The translations under genes were made by a program, and so were the position numbers. The notes under the pieces were generated by a model that made no database searches, was not told where the DNA came from, and was given only the letters and a program-made list of their open reading frames with translations. From Aquipuribacter sp042466345 (lineage in GTDB: Bacteria > Actinomycetota > Actinomycetes > Actinomycetales > JBBAYJ01), in NCBI RefSeq assembly GCF_042466345.1, contig NZ_JAXHCD010000001.1, positions 3,286,001-3,350,000 on the forward strand: 64,000 nucleotides of DNA, in the 5' to 3' direction. Below, piece after piece: positions 44,668 through 53,988 of the stretch; the stretch's first letter is position 1; each line of letters begins with the position of its first letter.

Positions 44668-46089
44668 GTGCCCGACCCTCTCGCCGACCCGTTCCAGGTG
44701 CCCGAGCCCGCCTCCGCGCAGCCGGGGCCCGCAGCCGACGGGGCCGCACCGGCGACGGACCGGGCGCCGTCCAGCGAGCCCGCGGAGGCCGTGGCGGCCG
44801 ACGGCACGCCGGAACCGGCCGAGCCGGCCGCGGTCCCGGTGCTGAGCGCCCCGCGGGACGGCACCCCCGACGTGATCACCACCCAGGAGGCGCTCGACGC
44901 CGCCCTCGCCCACCTGCGCGAGGCCGTGGGCCCCGTGGCCGTCGACGCCGAGCGCGCCTCCGGCTACCGGTACGGCCAGTCCGCCTACCTGGTGCAGCTG
45001 CGCCGCGCCGACGGCCCCATCGTCCTGCTCGACCCCGTGGCCAAGCTCGACCTGACCGGGCTGGCGGAGGTGCTGGACGGGCCCGAGTGGGTGCTGCACG
45101 CCGCCTCGCAGGACCTGCCGTGCCTGGCCGAGCTCGGGCTGCGTCCCCGCACGGTGTTCGACACCGAGCTGGGCGCGCGCCTGGCCGGGCTGCCCCGGGT
45201 CGGCCTGGCCGCGGTCACCGAGCACTACCTGGGCATCGGCCTGGCCAAGGAGCACTCGGCCGTCGACTGGTCGACCCGCCCCATGCCGACCACCTGGCTC
45301 ACCTACGCGGCACTGGACGTCGAGCTGCTGCTGGACGTGCGCGACGCCCTGGCCGCCGACCTCGAGCAGCAGGGCAAGCTCGACTGGGCCCACGAGGAGT
45401 TCGCGGCCGTGGCCGCGGCCGGGCCCCCCGCCCCCAAGGTCGACCCGTGGCGCCGGACGTCGGGGGTGCACAAGCTGCGCTCACGACGCGCGCAGGCCGT
45501 GGTCCGCTCCCTCTGGTACGCCCGCGAGGAGCAGGCCCGTCGCCGCGACGTGTCCCCCGGCCGGGTGCTGCCCGACGCCGCGGTGGTCAACGCGGCCACG
45601 CAGCAGCCCCGCACCACGGCCGCGCTGGCCGCCCTACCCGTGTTCTCCGGCCCGGCCAACCGCCGGCTGGGCCGCTACTGGCTGGACGCCATCGACACGG
45701 CCATGGCGCTGCCGGAGTCGGAGCTGCCGGGCCCGCCGCCGCGCAGCGACGGCCCGCCGCCGGTCCGGGCCTGGGCCGACCGCGACCCGGTCGCCGCGGC
45801 CCGGCTGGCCCGGGTCCGCACGGCCCTGGCCCGGCTCGCCGAGCAGCACACCCTGCCGCTGGAGAACCTGCTCACCCCCGACACCGCCCGCCGGCTGGCC
45901 TGGGACCCTCCCGGCACCACCGCCGACGACGTGGCCGGGTTCCTGCGGGCGCGCGGCGCCCGCGCCTGGCAGGTGTCGCTCACCGCCCCCGTGCTGGCCG
46001 ACGCGCTGGTCCGGGCCGCCGCGAACCAGGCCGGCACCTCCCCCGAGGCCCCCGGCAGCGACGGGGCCCCGGAGGCCGACGCCTCCTAG
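44668..46089 (+). CDS. rnd: Ribonuclease D-like 3'-5' exoribonuclease
   Basis: A 473-residue protein. A 55-residue disordered start rich in Ala and Pro precedes a DEDDy exonuclease domain with Asp 93 and Glu 95 (VDAERAS), Asp 149 (SQDLPC), and Tyr 213 with Asp 217 (YAALDVELL). An HRDC domain follows (VRSLWYAREEQARRRDVSPG and the region to about 350), and a C-terminal HRDC-like helical region. It trims RNA 3' ends, such as tRNA precursors. The gene is conserved upstream of fadA in actinomycetes. Confidence 0.92.
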   Translation: MPDPLADPFQVPEPASAQPGPAADGAAPATDRAPSSEPAEAVAADGTPEPAEPAAVPVLSAPRDGTPDVITTQEALDAALAHLREAVGPVAVDAERASGYRYGQSAYLVQLRRADGPIVLLDPVAKLDLTGLAEVLDGPEWVLHAASQDLPCLAELGLRPRTVFDTELGARLAGLPRVGLAAVTEHYLGIGLAKEHSAVDWSTRPMPTTWLTYAALDVELLLDVRDALAADLEQQGKLDWAHEEFAAVAAAGPPAPKVDPWRRTSGVHKLRSRRAQAVVRSLWYAREEQARRRDVSPGRVLPDAAVVNAATQQPRTTAALAALPVFSGPANRRLGRYWLDAIDTAMALPESELPGPPPRSDGPPPVRAWADRDPVAAARLARVRTALARLAEQHTLPLENLLTPDTARRLAWDPPGTTADDVAGFLRARGARAWQVSLTAPVLADALVRAAANQAGTSPEAPGSDGAPEADAS

Positions 46090-46146
46090 GGGACGACCGC
46101 ACCCGGGGCCGACGGGGTGACGGCTCGCGCGTGGTCGCCGCCGTGG

Positions 46147-46174
46147 TTGCCCGGTAGTTACTGAGGAGTAACAT
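46147..46174 (+). promoter_or_regulatory. fadA promoter with overlapping palindromic operator
   Basis: TTGCCC (46147-46152), 16 bp, TAACAT (46169-46174). GTTACT-GAGG-AGTAAC at 46157-46172 is a perfect inverted repeat covering the spacer and most of the -10. Repressors of fatty-acid catabolism in actinobacteria (TetR type) bind palindromes of this kind, so fatty acyl-CoA-dependent derepression is likely. Predicted start near 46181. Confidence 0.6.
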
Positions 46175-46226
46175 AGGTCGGGACGCCCGTGAGGACGCGG
46201 GTGCCCAGACCGAACCGGGAGGCTCC

Positions 46227-47480
46227 GTGCCCACCACCGTCAGAGATGTCGTCTTCGTCGACGGCGTCCGCACCCCCTTCGGCAAGGCCGGGGACAAGGG
46301 GATGTACGCCCAGACCCGCGCGGACGACATGGTCGTGCGCTGCATCCGCGGCCTGCTCGAGCGCAACCCCTCGCTGCCGCCGGCGCGGATCGACGAGGTC
46401 GCGGTCGCGGCCACCACCCAGACCGGTGACCAGGGCCTGACCATCGGCCGCACCGCCGCGCTGCTCGCCGGCCTGCCGAAGTCGGTGCCGGGCTTCGCGA
46501 TCGACCGGATGTGCGCCGGCGCCATGACGGCCGTCACGACCACCGCGTCCGGCATCGGCTTCGGCGCCTACGACGTCGCCGTGGCCGGCGGCGTCGAGCA
46601 CATGGGCCACCACCCGATGGGCTCCGGCGTCGACCCCAACCCGCGCTTCGTCGCCGAGCAGATCGTCGACCCGTCGGCGCTGGTCATGGGCGCGACCGCC
46701 GAGAACCTCCACGACCGGTTCCCGCACATCACCAAGGAGCGGGCCGACGCCTACGCCGTGGCGAGTCAGACCAAGCTGGCCGCCGCCTACGAGGCCGGCA
46801 AGGTGCAGCAGGGCCTGGTCACCATGGCCACCCGCCACGCGGAGCGCGGCTGGGGCCTGGCCACGGCCGACGAGCCGCCGCGCCCCGGCACCACCGTCGA
46901 GGACCTCGCGTCCCTCAAGACCCCCTTCCGCCCCCACGGCCGCGTGACGGCGGGCAACGCCGCCGGCCTCAACGACGGCGCCACCGCGTGCCTCATGGCC
47001 GAGGCGGGTACGGCCCGCGAGCTGGGCCTGACCGCCCGGATGCGCCTGGTCGGCTACGCCTTCGCCGGCGTCGACCCGTCGGTGATGGGCGTCGGCCCGG
47101 TGCCCGCGACCGAGAAGGCGCTGAAGCGCGCGGGCCTCACGATCGACGACATCGGTCTCTTCGAGATCAACGAGGCCTTCGCCGTGCAGGTGCTGGCGTT
47201 CCTCGACCACTTCGGCATCGCCGACGACGACCCCCGCGTCAACCCGTGGGGCGGCGCCATCGCCGTCGGTCACCCGCTGGCGTCCTCCGGGGTGCGGCTG
47301 ATGAGCCAGCTCGCCGACCACTTCGAGGCCCACCCCGAGGTCCGCTACGGCCTGACGACCATGTGCATCGGCATCGGCATGGGCGGCACCGTCGTCTGGG
47401 AGAACCCGCACCACGCCGACGCCGGCGACTGGGCCCGTCCCGCCACCACCACCGACCCCCAGGAGGGCGACGCCGCGTGA
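46227..47480 (+). CDS. fadA: Acetyl-CoA C-acyltransferase (3-ketoacyl-CoA thiolase)
   Basis: A 417-residue thiolase. The nucleophile is Cys 96 in RMCAGAM, His 349 lies in GHPLASSG, and the second Cys 380 in TMCIGIGMGG. EHMGHHPMG in the middle is typical of the FadA branch. It cleaves 3-ketoacyl-CoA to acetyl-CoA and a shortened acyl-CoA. GGGAGG precedes the GTG by 4 nt. Its stop overlaps fadB (GTGA), so the trifunctional complex subunits are made together. Confidence 0.96.
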   Translation: MPTTVRDVVFVDGVRTPFGKAGDKGMYAQTRADDMVVRCIRGLLERNPSLPPARIDEVAVAATTQTGDQGLTIGRTAALLAGLPKSVPGFAIDRMCAGAMTAVTTTASGIGFGAYDVAVAGGVEHMGHHPMGSGVDPNPRFVAEQIVDPSALVMGATAENLHDRFPHITKERADAYAVASQTKLAAAYEAGKVQQGLVTMATRHAERGWGLATADEPPRPGTTVEDLASLKTPFRPHGRVTAGNAAGLNDGATACLMAEAGTARELGLTARMRLVGYAFAGVDPSVMGVGPVPATEKALKRAGLTIDDIGLFEINEAFAVQVLAFLDHFGIADDDPRVNPWGGAIAVGHPLASSGVRLMSQLADHFEAHPEVRYGLTTMCIGIGMGGTVVWENPHHADAGDWARPATTTDPQEGDAA

Positions 47481-49615
47481 GCACCTCGACCGAGACCCGG
47501 TACGACCGGGACGAGATGACCACCCTGTTCGCCGACGAGGTCGTGACCAGCACCCACGTCCAGCTCGTCCCGCTGGTCGACGGCGGCCACCTGGCCCTGC
47601 TGACCCTGGACAACGGCCACGACCACACCAAGCCCACGACGTTCGGCCCGGCCGGGCTGTTCGGCATCGGTGACGCGCTCGACTCCCTGGCCGAGGGCAT
47701 CGGCTCCGGCCAGGTGCGTGGCGTCGCGCTGACGGGCAAACCGTTCATCTTCGCCGTCGGGGCCGACCTCAAGGGCACCGGCCAGGTCGTCGCCCGCGAG
47801 CAGGCGCTCGCCGTGGCCCGCCTCGGCCACGACGTGTTCCGCCGGTTCGGCGAGCTGGGCGTGCCCACGTTCGCCTTCGTCAACGGCGCGGTCATGGGCG
47901 GCGGGCTGGAGATCGCCCTGCACTGCACCCACCGCACCATCTCCTCCGGGGTGCCCGCCGTGGCCCTGCCCGAGTGCTTCCTCGGCCTGGTCCCCGGCTG
48001 GGGCGGCACGTACCTGCTGCCGCGCCTGATCGGCGTGCCCGGCGCGCTGACGGTGATGGTCGACAACGCCCTCAACCAGAACCGGATGCTCAGCGGGCCC
48101 AAGGCGTTCGGCCTCGGCATCGCCGACGTCATGTTCGAACCGGCCGACTTCCTCGAGCGGTCGATCGCCTGGGCCGCCGACGTCATCGCCGGCCGGGTCG
48201 CGGTGGAGCGCACCGACCACACCGCCGACGCCGCCACGTGGGACGGCGCCGTCGCGGCCGCCCGCGCCGGGGTGGAGGCCCGCCTCGGGGGTGCCGCCCC
48301 GGCCGCCCCGCGGGCCATCGACCTGGTCGAGGCCGCCCGGACGAACGACCGGGACGCCGGGTTCGCCGCCGAGGACGAGGCCCTGGCCGACCTCATCGTG
48401 TCGCCGCAGTTCCGGGCCGGGATGTACGCCTTCGACCTGGTCCAGCGCCGCGCCAAGCGTCCGGTGGGGGTGCCCGACAAGGCCCTCGCCCGCCCGGTCG
48501 GCTCCGTCGGGGTGGTCGGCGCCGGCCTGATGGCCTCGCAGCTGGCGCTGCTGTTCGTCCGCCGGCTCAAGGTGCCCGTGGTCATGACGGACCTCGACCA
48601 GGGCCGCGCCGACGCCGGCGTCGCCCGCGTCCACGGCGAGCTCGACACCCTGGCGGGCAAGGGCCGGATCGGCCCCGACGAGGTCAACCGGCTCAAGGCG
48701 CTGGTGACCGCCGGCACCGACCACGCGGTCTTCGCCGGCTGCGACCTGGTCATCGAGGCCGTCTTCGAGGAGATGCAGGTCAAGAAGGACGTGCTGGCCA
48801 GCCTGGAGCGGGTCGTGCGCCCCGACTGCGTGCTGGCCACCAACACCTCGAGCCTGTCCGTGGCCGAGATGGCCGCCGACCTGCAGCACCCCGAGCGGAT
48901 GGTGGGGTTTCACTTCTTCAACCCGGTGGCGGTCATGCCGCTGGTGGAGATCGCCCGGGCCCCCCGGACCGACGACGCGACGGTCGCCACGGCCTTCGCC
49001 GTCGGCAAGCAGCTCAAGAAGTCGTGCGTGCCGGTGCAGGACGCACCCGCGTTCGTCGTCAACCGGCTGCTGATCCGGATGCTGTCCGAGGCGTTCGCGG
49101 CCGTGGACGAGGGCACCCCGCCCGACGTCGTCGACGCCGCGTTCCGCCCCCTGGGTCTGCCGATGTCACCGCTGGTGCTGCTGCAGCTGGTCGGCCCGGC
49201 CGTCGCCCTGCACGTGCTCGAGAGCCTGCACGAGGCCTTCCCCGACCGGTTCACCGTGTCGACCACGCTGCAGCAGGTCGTCGAGGCGAAGCAGCCGGGC
49301 ATCTGGTCGTGGGACGAGCGCGGGAAGCCCTTCCTGGCCGAGGAGACCCTGGCCCTGCTGCCCACCGGTGGCACGCCCAGCACCCCCGACCAGGTCCGCG
49401 AGCGGGCCCTGTCCGCCCTGGCGCAGGAGGCCGGGCTGCTGCTGGCCGACGGTGTGGTCGCCGACCCGCGCGACATCGACCTGTGCATGATCACGGGGGC
49501 CGGCTGGCCGTTCCACCTGGGCGGGCTGCTGCCCCTGCTGGACCGTGACGGCTACAGCGAGCGGGCCGTCGGGCGTCGCTTCCTGCCCGCCGGGGCGGCG
49601 AGCCTGCCCGCCTGA
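47477..49615 (+). CDS. fadB: 3-hydroxyacyl-CoA dehydrogenase / enoyl-CoA hydratase
   Basis: A 712-residue fusion. The hydratase domain covers about 30-300 (oxyanion loop IFAVGADLKG, acid residues in MGGGLEIAL and PECFLGLVPGWGG). The NAD domain starts near 335 (GVVGAGLMASQLALL), the catalytic His lies in VGFHFFNPVAVMPLVE, and a C-terminal dehydrogenase domain follows. Together with FadA it carries out three beta-oxidation steps. A strong hairpin follows its stop. Confidence 0.96.
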   Translation: MSTSTETRYDRDEMTTLFADEVVTSTHVQLVPLVDGGHLALLTLDNGHDHTKPTTFGPAGLFGIGDALDSLAEGIGSGQVRGVALTGKPFIFAVGADLKGTGQVVAREQALAVARLGHDVFRRFGELGVPTFAFVNGAVMGGGLEIALHCTHRTISSGVPAVALPECFLGLVPGWGGTYLLPRLIGVPGALTVMVDNALNQNRMLSGPKAFGLGIADVMFEPADFLERSIAWAADVIAGRVAVERTDHTADAATWDGAVAAARAGVEARLGGAAPAAPRAIDLVEAARTNDRDAGFAAEDEALADLIVSPQFRAGMYAFDLVQRRAKRPVGVPDKALARPVGSVGVVGAGLMASQLALLFVRRLKVPVVMTDLDQGRADAGVARVHGELDTLAGKGRIGPDEVNRLKALVTAGTDHAVFAGCDLVIEAVFEEMQVKKDVLASLERVVRPDCVLATNTSSLSVAEMAADLQHPERMVGFHFFNPVAVMPLVEIARAPRTDDATVATAFAVGKQLKKSCVPVQDAPAFVVNRLLIRMLSEAFAAVDEGTPPDVVDAAFRPLGLPMSPLVLLQLVGPAVALHVLESLHEAFPDRFTVSTTLQQVVEAKQPGIWSWDERGKPFLAEETLALLPTGGTPSTPDQVRERALSALAQEAGLLLADGVVADPRDIDLCMITGAGWPFHLGGLLPLLDRDGYSERAVGRRFLPAGAASLPA

Positions 49616-49630
49616 GCACTCGGGCCGCGT

Positions 49631-49696
49631 CGCCGACGCCGGTCGCCGCAGCACGCTCCGTGCACCAGGGAGCACCTGCGGTGACCGGCGTCGGTG
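49631..49696. terminator. Long hairpin after fadB
   Basis: The arms 49634-49651 and 49676-49693 pair over 18 positions with one G-U wobble, and outer bases extend it to 21. A 24-nt loop contains another small inverted repeat (GCAC/GTGC). No T-tract. It lies between fadB and the next start and probably ends the fadAB transcript. Confidence 0.6.
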
Positions 49697-49768
49697 CATC
49701 CGGGTGATGTGCCCGCCGGCCGGCCCCGGCGGGTTTGTCCCCGTCGGACGAGCGGGGAGGCTGAGGGC

Positions 49769-50644
49769 GTGACCGACACCGCCGCCACCCGCCGCACCCG
49801 GGCGGAGCTGCGGCAGGCCGTGCTCGCGCTGGCCGTGCTGGACGACGTCGACCTGGAGCCCCGGGACGACGGCGTGGTGCTGGCCGCGGGCGGCGAGCTC
49901 GGCTGGGACGACGTGGCCGCCGCGCTCGGCCCGTGGGCGGCGCTGCCGGACCACCCCGTCACCCGGCGCCGGCTGCGGCTGGCCACCGAGGTCGTGGGGG
50001 TGCTCGCGGTCGGCGGCCCCGACGCGCTGCTGGGCACCTGCCACGCGCACGGCGAGCCGGTGGCGACCGCGGCCATGGGGTGCGGGCCGGACTGGGTGCG
50101 CGAGGCCGTCCCCGGGGACGTCCTGGCGCTCGGGCTGGGCGTCAGCGACCTGGCCGGGGTCGCCGGCCCGCACCCGCTGCCCCCGATGCCGGGTCTGCTC
50201 GGTGCGCTCGGGCCCCGCCTGCAGGTGCGCTGGGTCGAGGTCCGCGAGGACCTGGAGCGGCTCGGCGGGCTGGTGCAGGAGCGGCTGCTGCGGGACCAGC
50301 GCGAGGGCCGCCCGCTGGTGCTGCGCCCGACGGGGACGGCCGACGTCGTCACGCTGCTGGGCAGCCGGAGGCTGCGCACGTCGCTGGCCGAGGGGGACGG
50401 GACCGGCATGCGCGCCGTCGCCGTCCCGGTCCGCGACCGCGGCTGGTTCGACCTGGCCCGGATCGACCCCGCCTACATCGGCGCGGCCTGGACGGCCAGC
50501 GAGCCCCTGGAGCGGGCGTTCGACCGTCCCGTGCTGGTCACCGCCGACGCGGTGAGCGCGCCCGTGGTCTCAGGTGACGTCCTCGCCGGTGTCCTCGCCG
50601 ACCCGGCCGGACAGAGCCTGGACCGGCACCTCCGGCGTCGCTGA
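49769..50644 (+). CDS. Conserved hypothetical protein
   Basis: A 291-residue protein from GTG 49769 (GGGGAGG 8 nt upstream). I do not recognise the family. It is Leu/Ala/Val-rich with alternating charged residues and no signal peptide or membrane helix. Segments such as GPDWVREAVPGDVLALGLGVSD and WFDLARIDPAYIGAAW suggest a folded cytoplasmic protein. Its last 75 bases overlap the end of convergent dxs. Confidence 0.7.
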   Translation: MTDTAATRRTRAELRQAVLALAVLDDVDLEPRDDGVVLAAGGELGWDDVAAALGPWAALPDHPVTRRRLRLATEVVGVLAVGGPDALLGTCHAHGEPVATAAMGCGPDWVREAVPGDVLALGLGVSDLAGVAGPHPLPPMPGLLGALGPRLQVRWVEVREDLERLGGLVQERLLRDQREGRPLVLRPTGTADVVTLLGSRRLRTSLAEGDGTGMRAVAVPVRDRGWFDLARIDPAYIGAAWTASEPLERAFDRPVLVTADAVSAPVVSGDVLAGVLADPAGQSLDRHLRRR

Positions 50645-52657
50645 GCCGTCGCCGGCCGCGTCGGTCCCGCTGACCGCGCCCGTGCGGGTGGCCACCTCCA
50701 CGACCCGGCGGGCCACGTCCTGCGGCGTCAGGCCGCTGCGGGCCAGCACGTCGGCGCGGGACATGTGGTCGAAGAACTCCTGCGACAGGCCGAACCCGAC
50801 GACCGTGGCGTCCACGTCGGCGTCGGCCAGGGCCTGGCGCACCGCCGCGGCGACACCACCCACGCGGCCGCCGTCCTCGACCACGGCCACGACGCGGTGG
50901 CTGCGGGCCAGGTCGACCAGCGAGGCGTCGACCGGCTTGACCCAGCGCGGGTCCACGACCGTGCAGTCCAGCCCGTGCGCGGCCAGCCGCTCGGCCACCT
51001 CCAGGCACAGCGGGGCCATGGCGCCGACGCTGACCAGCAGCACCTCGGGGGCCTCGCCGCGCGGGGTGCGCAGCACGTCGGTCTGGCCGTGGCGGGCCAG
51101 CGCGGGCACGTCGGCCGCGACCGCGCCCTTGGGGAAGCGGACCACCGTCGGGGCGTGGTCGACGTCCAGGGCCTCGCGCAGCTCGGCGCGCAGGGTCGGC
51201 TCGTCGCGGGGCGCGGCCAGGCGCAGCCCGGGCACCAGCTGCAGCACCGACATGTCCCACATGCCGTTGTGGCTGGCCCCGTCGTCACCGGTCGCCCCGG
51301 CGCGGTCGAGCACGAAGGTCACGCCCGCCTTGTGCAGGGCGACGTCCATCAGCACCTGGTCGAAGGCCCGGTTGAGGAACGTCGCGTACACGGCCATCAC
51401 CGGGTGCAGGCCGGCCAGGGCCATGCCGGCGGCGCTGGTGGCACCGTGCTGCTCGGCGATGCCGACGTCGACGATGCGGTCGGGGTGCGCCTCGGCGAAC
51501 GGCTTGAGCCCGACGGGGATGAGCATGGCGGCGGTGATGCCGACCACGTCCTGCCGCTCCCGGCCGACGGCCACCATCTCGTCGGCGAACGCGGCCGTCC
51601 ACGACGGCTTGGCCTCGCTGAGCGCGCGGCCCGTCAGGGGGTCCATGGCGCCGATGCCGTGGAAGCGGTCGGCGTCGTCGGCCTCGGCCAGCTCGTAGCC
51701 GCGGCCCTTCTGGGTGATCACGTGCACGATCACCGGACCGCCGAAGCGCTTGGCCCGCTCCAGGGCACGCTCGACGGCGACCCGGTCGTGACCGTCGACC
51801 GGACCGACGTACTTGAGGCCCAGGTCGCTGAACATGCCCTGCGGCGACATGTAGTCCTTGACCGCGGCCTTGGTCGCGTGCAAAGCGCTGTACAGCCAGC
51901 GCCCGAGCCGGCCGCGCCGGGTCAGGCTGTCCCGGCCCCAGTGCAGCACCCGCTCGTACCGGCGGTCGGTGCGCAGGCCCTCCAGGTGGGTGGCCAGGCC
52001 GCCGATCGTCGGGGAGTAGGACCGGCCGTTGTCGTTGACCACGACCACCACGGGCCGCTCGGGGTCGTGGGCGATGTTGTTCAGCGCCTCCCACGACATG
52101 CCCCCGGTCAGGGCGCCGTCCCCCACGACCGCCACGGCGTGACGGTCACGCACCCCCTGCACCTGGAAGGCGCGGGCGATGCCGTCCGCCCAGGACAGGG
52201 CCGTGGAGGCGTGGGAGTTCTCGACCACGTCGTGCTCGGACTCGGCCCGGCTGGGGTAGCCGGAAAGCCCGCCCCGGCGGCGGAGCATCGAGAAGTCCTG
52301 CCGCCCGGTCAGCAGCTTGTGCACGTAGGCCTGGTGGCCGGTGTCGAAGACGATCCGGTCGCGCGGGGAGTCGAAGACCCGGTGCAGCGCCAGGGTCAGC
52401 TCGACGACGCCCAGGTTCGGCCCCAGGTGCCCGCCGGTGGCGGTGACCGAACGGATCAGGTGCTCGCGGATCTCACCGGTCAGGGTGTCCAGGTCGTGCT
52501 CGTCCAGGGCGCGCAGGTCGGCGGGGCAGGTCACCCGCGGCAGCACCCGGGCAGGGCCCACCGTGGCCTGGGGCACACCCGGCACAGCTGCGGCGGGTGG
52601 CACGGGGACCTCGGCGTCGGTCGAACCGGCCTGGTCGTTCCTGTCCGTGATGATCAC
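50570..52657 (-). CDS. dxs: 1-deoxy-D-xylulose-5-phosphate synthase
   Basis: A 695-residue thiamine diphosphate enzyme. The TPP motif GDGALTGGMSWEALNN and the early GGHLGPNLGVVELTLAL are diagnostic; the acid-pair region is DVGIAEQHG. It makes DXP from pyruvate and glyceraldehyde-3-phosphate, the first MEP-pathway step. The start is uncertain: GTG 52657 adds about 50 residues before the family's usual start near LPRVTCPADL; a later GTG may be used. The C-terminus (VQALSGRVGEDTGEDVT) is longer than in most homologues and overlaps the convergent gene. Confidence 0.95.
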   Translation of the reverse strand: MIITDRNDQAGSTDAEVPVPPAAAVPGVPQATVGPARVLPRVTCPADLRALDEHDLDTLTGEIREHLIRSVTATGGHLGPNLGVVELTLALHRVFDSPRDRIVFDTGHQAYVHKLLTGRQDFSMLRRRGGLSGYPSRAESEHDVVENSHASTALSWADGIARAFQVQGVRDRHAVAVVGDGALTGGMSWEALNNIAHDPERPVVVVVNDNGRSYSPTIGGLATHLEGLRTDRRYERVLHWGRDSLTRRGRLGRWLYSALHATKAAVKDYMSPQGMFSDLGLKYVGPVDGHDRVAVERALERAKRFGGPVIVHVITQKGRGYELAEADDADRFHGIGAMDPLTGRALSEAKPSWTAAFADEMVAVGRERQDVVGITAAMLIPVGLKPFAEAHPDRIVDVGIAEQHGATSAAGMALAGLHPVMAVYATFLNRAFDQVLMDVALHKAGVTFVLDRAGATGDDGASHNGMWDMSVLQLVPGLRLAAPRDEPTLRAELREALDVDHAPTVVRFPKGAVAADVPALARHGQTDVLRTPRGEAPEVLLVSVGAMAPLCLEVAERLAAHGLDCTVVDPRWVKPVDASLVDLARSHRVVAVVEDGGRVGGVAAAVRQALADADVDATVVGFGLSQEFFDHMSRADVLARSGLTPQDVARRVVEVATRTGAVSGTDAAGDGSATPEVPVQALSGRVGEDTGEDVT

Positions 52658-52843
52658 TCCCTCGCCTACGGCGGGCGTGGCGCCCGGCCGACGAGACCTC
52701 GTCGGGTCGTCGGTCGCTCCACGATACGTGGCCCCCGGCCCGCCTGCTCCCCGCGACCTCGGTGCGCCGGGGACCTGCACACGATCTCCACGCCGGTCCC
52801 GAGGTCATAGCGCGAGGTCAGAGCCCGACCTCACAGCCCGACG

Positions 52844-53262
52844 TCAGAGCCGCGGCACCCAGCGGCTGCCCTGCAGCGCCCCGGCGAGCAGCTCGCAGCC
52901 GCGGGCGGCGGCCCGCAGCCGGGTGCCCTCGCTGTGCAGCACCTCCAGCACCTCCTCGACCGTGCCGGTGGACACGCCCTGCGCGCGCAGCTCGGCGCGG
53001 CCCTGCGCCAGGGCCACCGTGCTGGCCTCCAGCTGGGCGCCGACGTGCCGGCTGGCCAGCCAGGCCAGCACGGGCGGGTGCTTGAGCAGCACCGGGTGCT
53101 CGCGGTACTCCGGCGGGCAGACGTCCAGCAGCCAGCCGACCGCCCGGTCCACGAACCCGGGGGTCCCGGGCGGCGGCACCACCCGAGGCCACCCGGGCGG
53201 GACCCGTCCGGAGGCCGAGCGGGTGTGCTCCGACCGCGCCCCGCGCGGACCCTCGTGGCCGC

Positions 53263-53266
<4 letters not shown>
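52844..53266 (-). CDS. Conserved hypothetical protein downstream of rpe
   Basis: A 140-residue protein from GTG 53266, which overlaps the rpe stop (GTGA). The recognisable block is FVDRAVGWLLDVCPPEYREH with WLASRHVGAQLEAS; it seems to belong to an actinobacterial family found after rpe. No catalytic motif or helix is seen. Function unknown; coupling suggests a link to rpe expression only. Confidence 0.75.
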
Positions 53267-53940
<674 letters not shown>

Positions 53941-53988
53941 AGGCCGCAGACTACGACCGGTCCCCGACGCGCCGCCGCCCGCCGGGGG

